Positions 46,486 to 57,784 of a DNA stretch of 64,000 nt are shown piece after piece (position 1 is the first letter of the stretch; each line of letters opens with the position of its first letter). Source of the DNA: Harmothoe impar (taxonomy: Eukaryota > Annelida > Polychaeta > Phyllodocida > Polynoidae); assembly GCA_947462335.1 (NCBI GenBank), contig OX381717.1:42451523-42515522 (forward strand). Reading direction: 5' to 3'. The notes beneath the pieces are model-generated. The model saw only the letters and a list, made by a program, of their open reading frames with translations, made no database searches and was not told the origin of the DNA. The position numbers and the translations under genes were made by a program.

Positions 46486-49400
46486 CTGAAACACAGGTAA
46501 ATTAGGAAATAAAGTAATATCATTCATTATTTCTTTATAGAAGTTAAGATAATGATAAAATCAAATGTGATGCTAAACACTAGTTTATGTATTACCCCTG
46601 TCCATTATTTCCCTTGTAACCTCAAAATTCACTTTTCTGTCAGAAATGTAAATGGAGAATCATAGAGGGGAAAAGGAGAGATGAGGGAGATGCATAGGGT
46701 GAAGTCCAGCAGTGATTACCTCTTTTTTGAATAATCTTGTCTCCCTGAATGGTTTATAGATGTTCCATGAGAAGATGGAGGATGAGGCTAGGAGTGATGA
46801 GTCAGCAGAAGACATAACGGCAGCGGACACGGCACCCAGCCCGATGATGGACACGACGGGAGGGGTGAGGAACTGCATGACCAGGGGCAGGATCATCTGA
46901 TAGTTCTCCTCCTGGACAGGCAGTGGGAAGTACAGGCTGTAGTCTGTGCCATTCCAATCTGAGAAAAAATGGATTAAATTCGGTGAACGCAAAATTTAAC
47001 TTTTAAAATATAACTTCTATAGCTTATAAACACTGTCATACAGCAATATTTAGAGAATGGTTTATATGATTTTAGATGGTTTATAAATTTATATAATCCA
47101 AGGGCATGTAGTAGCTCATATAGGTGGATTCCATGGAACTCAGGGACTAAAACAGATAATGCACTTGTGTAAAATAACTCAAAGATAAAATTATAGGCCT
47201 ACTTGTTGATTTGGCTATAGCCCCAATGAGGATGGCAGGAATGGACATGGTGAGGCAGCCAAGGGCACCAAAGTAGGACAGCAGTTGGGCCGACCGTGCA
47301 GAGTTAGCCGACAGCACACGTTGTAGGTAGGCCTGTAACGCAGAACCAGTTGTGTCATAAGCTACTTATGGTGCAGTTGTCTCCTTTTTAGCAAAGGGCA
47401 TTAGAGCCCTCTGAGGAAGGGTCCCTGGAGCAGGGTCCCTGGCCTCAGATCATTATACAGTTTCAAGCATCTTTTATCGGATGTTATTTGTGACAAAACG
47501 TGGGAAAACGTGACATTAGGGGAAAACACCTTTATTCAAGTGCATGTCTTCAGCTACAATTTGATGTGTCAAGCATCAAAATATTTGAAATAGTTGCTGA
47601 GATATGACATCTCAAACATGGGATGGTAGGGACATGTAGGAATTCAGAATAGACTGCAATGTGATCACATATCAATCCATTTTCAAATAATCCATATAAA
47701 TCATAATTATTAGAAATTAAACCAATAAATGCATATTATTGTACATAGATTTGGATCTGGTAGGAATATTGGCATTCTGTTTTCAGTTCTGAAATCCTCA
47801 TGGATGGGGCAATTGGATAGTGATAATTTTTATTCCAAAAGAATATATTGATGGTTGCTATGGCAACCAAATGTCAACAAATGGGCTAAAAATAGCTAAA
47901 AACGTTCTTTTTACATTCCAAATAAGACCAATTTAGAACGAAAATAGAATGTTGATAACAGCTTCAAAAGATTCCTTGGGAAATGTTAGTCTAATGTCCT
48001 TTTCTCTTAAGTATTCACATTTTTAGCTATATCTCCAGAAATATCATGTTTAGAGCATTTATGGCTATTCCCCCTAATGTTACCAATTCTCAGGTTTCAT
48101 CACATTTTATCATTTCACCAATATACAACTTCATTCCAGTAAACAAAAAATAAACAACATTATATAACATTTCTCTATGGCTCGCTATTGTGCCAAAACA
48201 TTATATTCATGATGGTAAAAACATTATTTTGACAAAAAATAACACTTTTCTTCCTGCTAGGATTTGCCTAGAACCAATCACCAAAAATATGCTTTGCATG
48301 AATTAAAGTGGATTCAGCCTCCGAGAATTATATAGTATATACACATAGATCAGGTGTATCTCTCTATACTTTTACTTTTTAATTTTGCAGAATTTGCTGG
48401 AACCGCTTGGTATACTTGCATTATTGAAGCCACATTCCGGTTAAGAAATACAACATTATCAGTCAACCATCATTCAGGTATCTATATCAAGTCTCTAACC
48501 TGTACAGGAATGCCTCCACCAATGAACAGCAAGGCGTTATCTATCCAGTTGCCCACAAAGGCATCAGGTTTCAGGACCCCAAGCCAGCCGTCCTTACCAA
48601 AGGCTGTAGTGCTGATGTTACTGACTGCCGGGTGCATGAGGCCATATGCTACACTAACCCACTGTAAGGGTGATATTCAACCATTTAGGGATGATATGGT
48701 GTATAATGCTGACTCTTTAGTAGTGTCAAATCTGTAGAGTCTGAATGATGCATGAATGCATAAATGCATCATTGCATCATGACAACAAAAGATAATCTTG
48801 CTCTTGAAATTGCACTTAAAGCAGTAATTAATATTCCATCTTTTGATTGGCTGCATACTCATTATGTATTGGGTACCTATTTGCTTCTGGGCTCTACAAC
48901 TTTCATGATGAGAAATTAGTTTAATATGATTTTCATGACATTTCAAAATCTATAGATACATTGATTATTTGCCTATAGTTTCCACTTTGAGTTGACTGGA
49001 ATATTACTTTATCATGCATCTTTGTCATATTTTTACTTATAATGTATAATCATAACATATACCAGCCCAACAAAGATGCACACAATCTGTACGATGTCTG
49101 TGAATACTACAGAGTAGAGGCCGCCCAGCATAGTGTAGGAAACAGCAATGGCCGTAGAAATCATAATGGATGTTGTACGTGAGACACCAAGGATAACATA
49201 TAGTGTGGCCCCTAAAAGATTGAGGAATAGAACAGTTCCAGCATCATGTTATGTAAATTCATAATATTTACCAATATCCTCAGGATTTCTTTTGACTATG
49301 GGTAAAACCAAAAATGTAATCTGGCTCTTACAATATTTTTTTAATTAACCTGAGGAACTATATCAATTTTGAAATGATTATTGATAGTTTGGTCAATAGG

Positions 49401-51910
49401 TATTATTCCCACTTCAGTATGGTTAAATCTGACAAGGCTGCATTGATGTATCATGAAGACAAACATTTTAAATATGAAAAACAAATTTGAACAGTATGCT
49501 GCTGTTAAAGGGTCAACCATCTTTCACTTACCCAGCGCACCCAGAATGGCCCCTGACCAGAAGAGTTCCGTCATGACCACCGGGATGAACATGAGGCCGG
49601 CCATGACATTACCGTACCGCTTAGCAAAAGGGTCCAGCATGGTCACATAGCCACCCTCCCGCATGGGCTTAGCAAAGAACACACCACCTAGAAGAGGAAA
49701 GATACTTAGTTGCTATACCCTTTCACTACCATAAGGACAAGTGTGTCCCTAATTCATGGCACCAGTAAGGGATTCAGTGGTGAAAGGGTTAAAGCCCAAA
49801 TCCTAGCAGGTTCAGACAAACATATGAAGGTATACATATTTACAGCCCATACCAAAAAAGTAACTGAATAATTGATTACTCTACTGTTTGCTGTACTTTT
49901 CCATAGCCCTTTCAGCACACCTGAGCGAATTCTTTGAATGTTCCATCTAGAAAATATAATTTGTAAGATCTGAATCTTAATAGATGCATGACCAAGCTTT
50001 TCCATTTCTCTTCTTTCTAGCATTCTTGTTGGCAAAGTAATATGTGACTAGACAGATTCCCATGACTCTTTGCCAGTGGAGTAGCTACCTCAGATCACCA
50101 TGATACAGTATATTTGCCTCTGCCCCTTTTGTGTATCCACTGGTAGTTATTGGTATAGGTTAAAATGGTGTGATACTTTTCTAATGTTCTTTTAAATATA
50201 ATTATTGTGCTTCATGTATCTAATAATTAGCTTCAGGTTAAAGCAACTCTGGAAATAAAAGGACAGCCTGAGGCTTTTAGTACGCAGTCAAAACAACATT
50301 TCTTGTTACCTGTGAAGTGTAAAGTGATGTTATCATTCTCCTATAGAAACTCCAAGAAGTAGACTCTACATATTTGCATTGGAAAGTGAAAATGAAAGGG
50401 CATCACATTAGTTATAATGTATACAGGGCCCTAAGGGTACTGTATACTGGATAGCTATTGTAATCCTTCTTGGTGAAGGCCAAGGGAGGACCAACCCCAC
50501 CCATCTTAAGCAACGGCTTCTACATGATGTTGCATACACACCCTTATAAAGGAATTATAAAAGAATAAAATCTGAGAAATATTATTTCAACATCAATACA
50601 TATTCTAAAAAGAAGCGAAATAAATAGAGAATCAGTGAATAACCGGATAAAATAAGCGTTACCTACCGAGAAAAAGACTTAGACTGAACCCCCACATGGC
50701 TTGTGTCCAGGCCAGTCCAGAGTTGGGTCTGAAGACGTATTCTGCCGTACCGTTAATGTAGCCTCCGCCTACCCAGGTAGCTGCAACCAATACAGATAAC
50801 ACATACAGATAACATGGTAGGTATCTAGCTGGCGTAGACAATAATACAGGCCCACGGCTCCAATTGTCCATTATTCTCGGTGCAGGCCCTTCTCATGTAT
50901 AATCCCGTTGTAGCCCCAGGTAGCCCATGAGAAAGGATCTAAGAAATGGGGAATATTATTTTTACATGTTTTCTACAGTAATATTCTATGTCGTCAGAGA
51001 GAGAACTCTATGAGGGAGGCAGACATTTTGGTTATTATGTCAATTTACCTTGAACTGTTATGATATCTTTTCATGAAAAAACTAACTAAGTCTTCTCGAA
51101 TTGCAAAGTCAGGGCAAGGTTTTACGGAAAGTACAACATTCACTTGTACTAGGTCAACTGAGTCCAATGTTCATATTTAGGACAATTTTTGTCGAGAATT
51201 GACAATAATAATACTGTACATGTAATCTATGCCAACTGAGGTCGACAGTTCCAGCCAGTAATAATTGTAATTTGCCATGATTATAGATGTCATAGAAGTA
51301 AAATTTAGCAATGACAAATTGAGTGTCTTGACTAGCCGGGCGTACATGACCAGGGAAGTTTGAAGACGTAGAATACTCATCTATCCCCCTCCCACCCCCA
51401 CCGTCCCAAATACACTCTTAATCATCCTTGATACAGCAAACAAATGTACAACAATCATTTTGTCAACGATTTTTTATTATAATTATGTTAGTCTGCCCCA
51501 GCCGTCTAAAACATTAATGTAAAAATACTTGGTAGAAGATATATTAACTACACCAAAATTCCAATCAAGCCAAGGAATCACCGCCAAAATTTGAAAAAAC
51601 TGAAAAAAATATTTCAGTAAAAAATGTTTTAAAAAGCAGCAGATTGAATCAAACTTGATTATTCAAGTTTCTTAATGATATCATCAACAAAAAAATATTC
51701 CAATGGTTATTGTTACCTGTCATTGTGAATATTCCAATGATAGGTCCAACACTGCGCCCAGCCAGTATGATGCCGTTAAGGCTGCCCCCTTTGAGGGTTT
51801 TATTCTTGAAGGATGCCCAGACACCAACAACTAGGATAACCAGGTAGAAGATGATAAGGACCACCAGACCCCACACATTGAGGGGGCGGGTCAGGTAGTC
51901 ATCAGCAGGG
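45979..51910 (-). CDS. SLC5A7-like: High-affinity choline transporter-like Na+ symporter (SLC5A7/CHT family), 5' end incomplete
   Basis: Predicted multi-pass plasma-membrane sodium/solute symporter (SSS, SLC5). In the family, CHT takes up choline at cholinergic terminals for acetylcholine synthesis. Eight exons on the - strand: 51910-51717, 50780-50667, 49687-49532, 49211-49063, 48661-48500, 47332-47203, 46958-46720 and 46485-45979, all with GT-AG boundaries and compatible phases, giving 549 full codons (human CHT1 is about 580). Recognisable blocks are [56 protein letters not shown], the signature [18 protein letters not shown], and TAGEP with the conserved Glu near the C terminus. The NGT sequon after exon 6 matches a conserved glycosylation site. 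The first exon seen starts mid-codon, so an upstream exon with the ATG is missing. Two aromatic residues of the human choline site are changed (Trp254 position to Val, Tyr91 position to Phe), so a choline-like paralogue is as likely as a true CHT. Confidence 0.92.
46720..46958 (-). CDS. SLC5A7-like: CHT-like exon g (Na+ symporter signature)
   Basis: Starts after TTTTTTCTCAG and ends AAAGAG|GTAATC in phase 0. Codes (N)[31 protein letters not shown] and [20 protein letters not shown], the most conserved SSS block. Confidence 0.92.
47203..47332 (-). CDS. SLC5A7-like: CHT-like exon f
   Basis: Starts after TCTGCGTTACAG and ends AACAA|GTAGGC in phase 1. Codes [20 protein letters not shown] and on to [13 protein letters not shown]. 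Confidence 0.9.
47489..48110 (+). mobile_element. Non-autonomous DNA element in the SLC5A7-like intron (copy 2 of a family also at 5.9 kb)
   Basis: About 620 bp closely matching 5898-6516 over its whole length. Ends are inverted: left TGTGACAAAACGTGGGAAAA, right matching in reverse (about 34 bp with mismatches), both running into ACATTAG and GG. It sits between exons e and f. No clear target duplication. Confidence 0.8.
48500..48661 (-). CDS. SLC5A7-like: CHT-like exon e (carries the Trp-to-Val change)
   Basis: 54 whole codons between CACCCTTACAG and CAG|GTTAGA, starting [15 protein letters not shown]. It ends [11 protein letters not shown]; the next exon continues AYLQRVL. Human CHT1 has IPWQAYFQRVL here, so Val (codon 48505-48503) replaces Trp254. 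Confidence 0.9.
49063..49211 (-). CDS. SLC5A7-like: CHT-like exon d
   Basis: Starts after CAATCTTTTAG and ends GGGCTG|GTATAT in phase 0. Codes a hydrophobic helix followed by [20 protein letters not shown], strongly CHT-like. Confidence 0.9.
49532..49687 (-). CDS. SLC5A7-like: CHT-like exon c
   Basis: Starts after CTTTCCTCTTCTAG and ends CTGG|GTAAGT. Codes [20 protein letters not shown] and [14 protein letters not shown]; the Trp at the human Trp141 position is kept. Confidence 0.9.
50667..50780 (-). CDS. SLC5A7-like: CHT-like exon b (TM2 region)
   Basis: Starts after TTGGTTGCAG and ends CTCG|GTAGGT. Codes (A)[16 protein letters not shown] and on to [18 protein letters not shown]. The Trp of ATWVGG (human Trp62 position) is kept. 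The codon at 50688-50686 is Phe where I recall Tyr91 in human CHT1. Confidence 0.9.
51717..51910 (-). CDS. SLC5A7-like: CHT-like exon a (first exon seen; TM1 region)
   Basis: Acceptor TTTCACCTTTCAG precedes 51910; donor ACAG|GTAACA at 51716. One base completes a codon begun upstream, followed by [20 protein letters not shown] and the rest of the first membrane helix, ending FTMT in phase 1. No ATG lies in the correct frame before the helix, so translation starts in an upstream exon that ends in phase 2. Confidence 0.88.
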
Positions 51911-51934
51911 CTGAAAGGTGAAATGTTTTATTAG

Positions 51935-52297
51935 CCCATTTAAAGACCACACCGCAATTTAATATGCTATTGTCGGCACAATGCATGAATGCTGTCCGTA
52001 CAGGTTTACTTGCCAAGGGTGCATTTTACTGACCATTTGGGAGAGTATCAACCACCTTGGGCAGGCATGATGGATGAATGTAGCACCGGTGAGTTAGTCA
52101 CCAGGGCTGGATTTATGCATCATGAGTACATATCATATAGTGCATAAAGGGAGTGTTCATTTATTTACTTTTTACCCCCCCCCCCAAAAAAAAACAAACA
52201 ACACCACAACAACAACCCAAAAAACAAAAAAAAACTAAGTAATAATGAACACTCCCTAATGCACTATGTGGCCCAGCACTTAGCAGCGCTTAAAGGG
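51935..52297. mobile_element. DH element just upstream of CHT-like exon a, carrying a nested MITE
   Basis: Starts after TTAG, ends CGCTTAAAGGG before TTAA at 52298-52301. Interrupted by a 109-bp insertion at 52148-52256. Confidence 0.78.
52148..52256. mobile_element. 109-bp MITE nested in a DH element
   Basis: Ends AGGGAGTGTTCATT and AATGAACACTCCC are inverted repeats, flanked on both sides by TAA (52145-52147, 52257-52259). A 3-bp TWA duplication suggests a PIF/Harbinger-type origin. Interior is poly-C then A/C-rich. Confidence 0.75.
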
Positions 52298-52376
52298 TTA
52301 AGCTACCACATGTTAAAGAACTGGGGCATGTATAGTCCATAATTGGGGTGAAACTTGTATTTATTTATCTAAACCA

Positions 52377-52662
52377 CACAGAGAGAAGAGACAGCGTCAA
52401 AAGGAGTCCAGGTGGTCTCCAGAATGACTCCTCTGTTTAGGGAAGTCTAGGTCACCTAAGGGAGTCTTGGTGGCTCTCTGGCTTACCTAGGGGAGTCCCC
52501 TGGGGGAGTCATATGACCCAGAGAGCTACATGACTCCCCCAGATGATTCCCATCAGCTACAGAGTCACCGAAGCTCCATGAGGGGACCTGGACTCCCCTG
52601 GTGAAGGGAGTCATTCTGGAGGAAACCTGGACTCCCTTTTGACACTGTTTCTTTTCTCTGTG
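52377..52662. mobile_element. CACAGNGAAAAGAAACAGCGTC-type MITE, copy 2
   Basis: Same terminal repeats as 22018-22268 (GACAGCGTCAAAAGGAGTCC; CCCTTTTGACACTGTTTCTT). Lies upstream of the CHT-like gene's first visible exon. A fragment of the family also appears at 7748-7800. Confidence 0.8.
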
Positions 52663-53930
52663 CACAAAACATACGGAATGGGGCAGATGGACAGTAGTGG
52701 ACTGTAAAGTAAAGGGTTTCAATAATATCACACTACCATAATACTGAGGGGCAGGTATCCAGTTGGTGTAAGGGGCAGAGTTTATCAACATATTCTTTTG
52801 TAAAACTAGACTTTCTCAATATGCTATGTAAAATAAATCTATTTTTATATTTCTCCCCTTTTCTCACCTCCCATTCTGTTTAAATAAGGCCACATATTTT
52901 GTTATTACTAGTCAATGCAACCATTACGTTTGTCCTGAGCAGTTTGTCCATAATACTGAGGCCCCTCAAAGTTGGGAGGGTTCTGTCAGTCCCTTGAGTA
53001 TTTTACAGTGGTAAAATCTGACAGCTACTACAGCTAGGTGCATGATGCCAACTTTCCTTTTTCAGAAAATCTTAGAAAATAATGTGTCGACAGCAGATCA
53101 ATAATAGTTACATATTTCGATTTCACTTAATCCCCTTGTCATTTAGAGATATCATATCATGAATTCCGACTATTTAAAAAAACTGTGTTGTCCTACCTAA
53201 TGTAAACAGATTTATTTGTTTTTATTTCTTTGAAATGGTGTGATATTTTGCCTCGGGTGGTGTGTGTACTTTCAGTTAGACTGTTGTTGTCATTTTACCC
53301 TTGCATACCCCCTCTGCTCCACCCCTCCTGGTACCGATTGCATGATCAAGTAAACATCCACTCTAATCTTAGCTCTTCTTTTATGTGCACAACGTTTTTT
53401 TCTGTGGACACTAGGTGATGTTTTTTTTAGGACAAAGTGTCCTATATGGACACATTGTGATGGCTTTTTGTAGCATGTGGACGATACGGTTCTGGACCCC
53501 CCTCCTCCCACCTGGATTCGCTTTTAAAGCTTTCAATGATGATGATCTGATCTGAACTTACATGTGGCCGGGCGTTTTCTTCAGTGCTTTAGTATTTATT
53601 GGCCCACCCATTCTTTTTTTTAGTTCCGTGGTCCATTCCTGTGATCATGAATACACTGTACATGATGTTGAGCCCATTCATGACACTGATTACAATAATT
53701 TCTGACATAATCATATGCCATGGACATGATTGTTTAGGTACAGATCCCTTCTGCTTGGCTCCCTATACATTGGTATGGATTATTAGGAGATTCAGGGAGT
53801 TCGTTTTACTTTCAGTCTCTATAAACACAGATAGCCTAGGATGATTTCCTTCATAGCCAAAATGACCTTAATTAATGGCAGAACGTGTTCTAGCTTTACA
53901 TGATTTACTGGTAAATAAACCTATTCAAAA
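52663..53930. other. Region 5' of the visible CHT-like exons
   Basis: The missing first coding exon should lie on the - strand here or further out. No candidate fits the required phase-2 donor with an in-frame ATG. Confidence 0.4.
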
Positions 53931-53934
53931 AGAA

Positions 53935-54345
53935 TTGGGTGATGTGGTCAAGCTCATGGGTAATTTTATACATTGTCCTATATGTTTTGTAAATAACTTA
54001 GCTTTATTTTTGCTAATTTCTGCTTGAGGGTAAGAGAAATTGGAGTAATTTCATTTGCTTTTTTTTTGTGGATCAGGCCATAATATTATGGTCAGTTATT
54101 GCCAATGGCGGTCACGTATGGGGAATCCCAAAAATCAAAAGAAATGTGGGAAGATTATCCGACACTGAATCAATGGTATTTTGGTTGAAATACAAACTGT
54201 ATAAATGTTAAGACTCGAGATGCTGTATCCTGACCCCGATAGTTTTATATGGCCGTTTTAAAATCTTATAGTTATACTAATTCCCTTGTAACCTACATTT
54301 CCATGTGACATGTACAGTTGTGGTTTAAAAATGTCATAAATCTCA
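53935..54345 (+). repeat. Long inverted repeat, left arm (pairs with 62215-62640)
   Basis: About 410 bp, moderately diverged from the reverse complement of 62215-62640: shared CTGCTTGAGGGTAAGAGAAA, TGGGGAATCCCAAAA and CTGACCCC. Arms are about 7.9 kb apart. They may be ends of one element or two insertions of a dispersed repeat. Confidence 0.8.
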
Positions 54346-54774
54346 GATGTAATTTAATGTTTTTTTTCTTATAAACAAGATCATATATATATATAGCATA
54401 CTATACACTAACAAAGGACTCCCCCCATTGATGTTCAATCCATCGGAAGGAAGTAACCCATCGACAGATTGGCGCAATCCATTGGAAATTCAACACTCCC
54501 ACTGAGACCCATCCTTCAACATTTTCGGGGAAATTTTCATAGAACTGACGTATTTAGTGAATATGTAGGTGTGGGTATTGGTGTGTCTATCAGCGGAATT
54601 AGGACATTATTTGCTGAACCATGAACCATGAAAATTAGCTTAATTCAAGCCTGTTTGACAAATCAAAGGGTCAATTTCCCCCGGCAATTTCTCTGCAGTT
54701 TATCATAGTGGGATGGCCAAAACTAGGTTTGGGCTGGAGAGTCGAGCTCTTAACTCTTGCCTGACCCCCCGCAC

Positions 54775-54885
54775 AACCACTATCTGTGTCATACCCGCTA
54801 ATGTTATCTGTGTAAAAAAAAACGTTATCTGTAGTACCCATCCAACCGCTATTTGTAGTAAACAACGCTATCTTAACAAATTCTC
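54775..54885 (+). repeat. Inverted repeat pair built on CATCCAACCGCTAT, left
   Basis: CATCCAACCGCTATTTGT and AACGCTATCT pair with ACAGATAGCGGTTGGATG at 57655-57765. Related ACAGAT phrases recur at 57130-57380 in two tandem copies (57090-57265, 57270-57440) and once at 61110. Confidence 0.65.
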
Positions 54886-55164
54886 TCACAGGGTGAATAG
54901 GGACATTCAACCGATAAACAAGTAAAAAAACAATATCTGTATCATGTGGTATGAATTTAGGAAATCACAAGTGTTTGCCCCCTGTTGCATCATGATCTTG
55001 CTATTGACATTCAAACTGTTAATAGTGATAAATAATATTGTTATAGACAGCTGTCATAACCATTCTCTCCGTGCACACAAGGGTGGCGCTGTCGTTACCA
55101 TGGCATTCACGCAATGGTACCTGTAGTACAGAACGTCGGGACCAAACTACCTCAGCTAAAAAAA

Positions 55165-55495
55165 ACGTTACTTTTGGTGGAGAAGTAGATTTTGGTGGAA
55201 AAGTAGATTTTAGTGGAAAGGTCGATTTTGGTGTAAAGGTCGATTTTGGTGGTTGATTTTGGTGGAAAGGTCGATTTTGGTGGAAAGGTCGATTTTGGTG
55301 GAAAGGTCGATTTTGGTGGAAAGGTCGATTTTGGTGGAAAGGTCGATTTTGGTGGAAAAGTCGATTTTGGTGGAAAAGTCGATTTTGGTGGAAAAGTCGA
55401 TTTTGGTGGAAAAGTCGATTTTGGTGGAAAAGTCAATTTTGGTGGAAAAGTCGATTGCGGTGGAAAAGTCGATTGCGGTGGAAAGTGGGGACAGA
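55165..55495. repeat. 18-bp minisatellite, about 17 units
   Basis: Unit GATTTTGGTGGAAAGGTC, uninterrupted for over 300 bp. Variants come in blocks (AAAGGTC, then AAAAGTC, then GCGGTGG), as expected of local array expansion. Because 18 is divisible by three, long frames appear on both strands (Phe-Gly-Gly-Lys-Val-Asp or Phe-Pro-Pro-Lys-Ser-Thr repeats), with no sign of a real gene. Confidence 0.95.
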
Positions 55496-55499
55496 ACTG

Positions 55500-56250
55500 A
55501 TTGTTGGGGCAGAGCAGATTTTGGGGCAGAACCGATTTTGGGGGCAAAATCAATTTTGGCTCCAAAAAACGATTTGGGCTCCAAAAAACGATTTGGGCTC
55601 CAAAAAAAACAAACGATTTGGGCTCCAAAAAACCATTTGGCTCCAAAACCTATTTTGACAGCTTTAGGGCAAAACTGATTTTAGCTGGGGCTCCACTGCA
55701 CAATATTTTGGGCAAATCTCACGATCCAATTATGTGAGAACCCCATAGCTTTCCCTTCAGAAAATGATAACATGAGAAACCCAGTACGATCAGGAGAATC
55801 TGAGGGTTTGCTTATGTTTACATCTGACTATGGGTATACATGTAGGCCCTACAGTTTGGTCAGGTATAAACAGAGGCCTAGAGATCGTACTGTTCAGACA
55901 AATAAAAATCAAACCAGTTTGATAGGAGATCGGGAGTCAAAATCGACCTGAGATGCAAAATCGGGATCTAAATCGGGACCTGGCCTTGGTGATTCTATTT
56001 TCCACATTGTTTATAAACAAAAACATCATTTGTAAACATAGATCCTGTCACCTGTACATCATTGTCATGGTACATAACTGAGCCAGATTCGTGAGAATTG
56101 CCCCGATCTGAGAACAAAATTGGTTAGTGGAGCCCCACCTTTTAGGGACAAAACCGATTTTGCTACTAAAACCGATTTTGGGTACAAAAACGATTTTGGG
56201 TCCAAAAACGATTTTGGGTCCAAAACCGATTTTGGTGAAAAAAACTCCTT
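55500..56250. repeat. Short arrays of CGATTTTGGG / CTCCAAAAAACGATTTGGG
   Basis: 55500-55690 and 56110-56250 hold 17-20 bp units such as ACCGATTTTGGGTCCAAAA. GGGGCTCCACT (55687) and AGTGGAGCCCC (56125) are inverted, suggesting the two arrays are arms of one structure with unique sequence between. Confidence 0.7.
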
Positions 56251-56289
56251 TGCCAAAAAAACCACGCTTTTGTAAAAAAAAAAAACACT

Positions 56290-56455
56290 TTTTGACTCCA
56301 ATGTCAGTTGGAACTGTCAATAAGATTCCACTATTGATAGTTCGCACGAGGAACTGTCAATAACAGGATCAATTTGCACTGTTGACAGTGTGAACTGTCA
56401 ATAACAGAAATATTTTCCACTATTGACAGTTCGAACTGTCAATAGCGTTTTTGAA
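56290..56455. repeat. Repeated palindromes on ACTGTCAATA
   Basis: Three to four successive units of about 50 bp with TATTGACAGTTCGAACTGTCAATA-like dyads; the last (about 56419-56444) is a perfect 26-bp palindrome centred on TTCGAA. Confidence 0.8.
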
Positions 56456-57784
56456 AGAATAGGCCGTGGAAAAGCTTCAAAATCGCTTTTTCAAAGTCAA
56501 CGCGATGTTTGACTTGTTACCGAATTTTGCCTGTGTCTCTACTTGCTGGCAAGACCACATCCGGATAACATCCGGGACGCTGGCAACAATGGCGATTACG
56601 TGCAGGGAGAGAATTGGAAACTTGTTATTCCCACGACGATTTCACACCAAAATCGACTTTGACACACACAAAAAAAAAAGATTTTGTTGCTCAGACCGAT
56701 TTTGACTCCTAAACTTTTGACATTTTTCTCGCCAAAGTGGCCATTCTGGGGAAATTTGAATTAAATTTTCATTTAAAATTCGCCAGTTTTTCTTACAAGT
56801 ACCAGTTTACCAGGAAAAATGGTAGGACATGCAAAAAAAGGTCAAAGTAAAGAAAAAATGGCCAATATGGCAAGAAAAATGTCAAATATTGCGAGAAGTC
56901 AGTTTTTCTGAAAAAAAAAACACTATTTGAAGAGAAAATTATAATATATGACATCAAATTTTGAAGTTCTTGCATAAATCTTTTACATTCTTCTCACTGA
57001 ATTGGCTCTTTCTTTGTGATTTTCAATAGTATTCTTCAATAAAATTTTCATTTGTTTTAAAATCGCTATCAATTATCTGAGAGTATCTTGACCTTACCTA
57101 ACTATTCCTGCATTGCCTGTCTAACCTACCTTACTCAACAGTACGGTCGATGCAGATGGTGGTGTTACAACAGATGGCGGTTGGCAGAGCAACCGCTATC
57201 CGTATCAAGGCTTTAAGATGTATCAAAGGGAGTCCTATGGCAACTATACTTTGCCGTACAAATATTTGACTTTATCTTACTTGACCTTTCCTGCATTGCC
57301 AAGCTATCCAAACCTCCCTAATGATATGGTTGATACAGATAACAGTGTTACTACAGATAGGGGTTAATAAAGAACCGTTAGTTGTAACAAGGCTATAAAA
57401 TAAGTCAAAGGCATCACTTTGGCAGTTTCGATAACAAAAGAATTGCATTGGCAACGATAACAAATGGCTTTTTGACGCTTTTCTTGCAAAATTGGTCATT
57501 TTTAGGAAATTCCTTTTCAAAATTTCTCCCTTTTTTTATGTGCTTTTCTGACTAAAATTAATTGGTTATTTCCAGGGAAATTGGCAATTTCAAGGTTTGT
57601 TAGTTTTCTGGCCAAATTGGCTGTTTTTATAAATGTTAACACATTTAGTGTAAGGATAAACACCAGATATGCTTGATACAGATACAACCTTGTTGATACA
57701 CATAATTTGACACAGATAGCGTTTTTTTGACACAGATAGCGGTTGGATGGTCAACCTCTAGGCCTATAATTATAGTGGACAGTC

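Noticed and set aside
52483..52791. Reverse-strand 102-residue frame upstream of the CHT-like gene as its first exon
   Set aside because: Its only nearby donor ends in phase 1, while the next exon needs phase 2; most of it lies inside a MITE.
55152..55678. Long frames of up to 164 residues with 6-residue repeats on both strands
   Set aside because: The 18-bp minisatellite has a period divisible by three, so stops are absent by construction. No flanking exon, signal or conserved domain.
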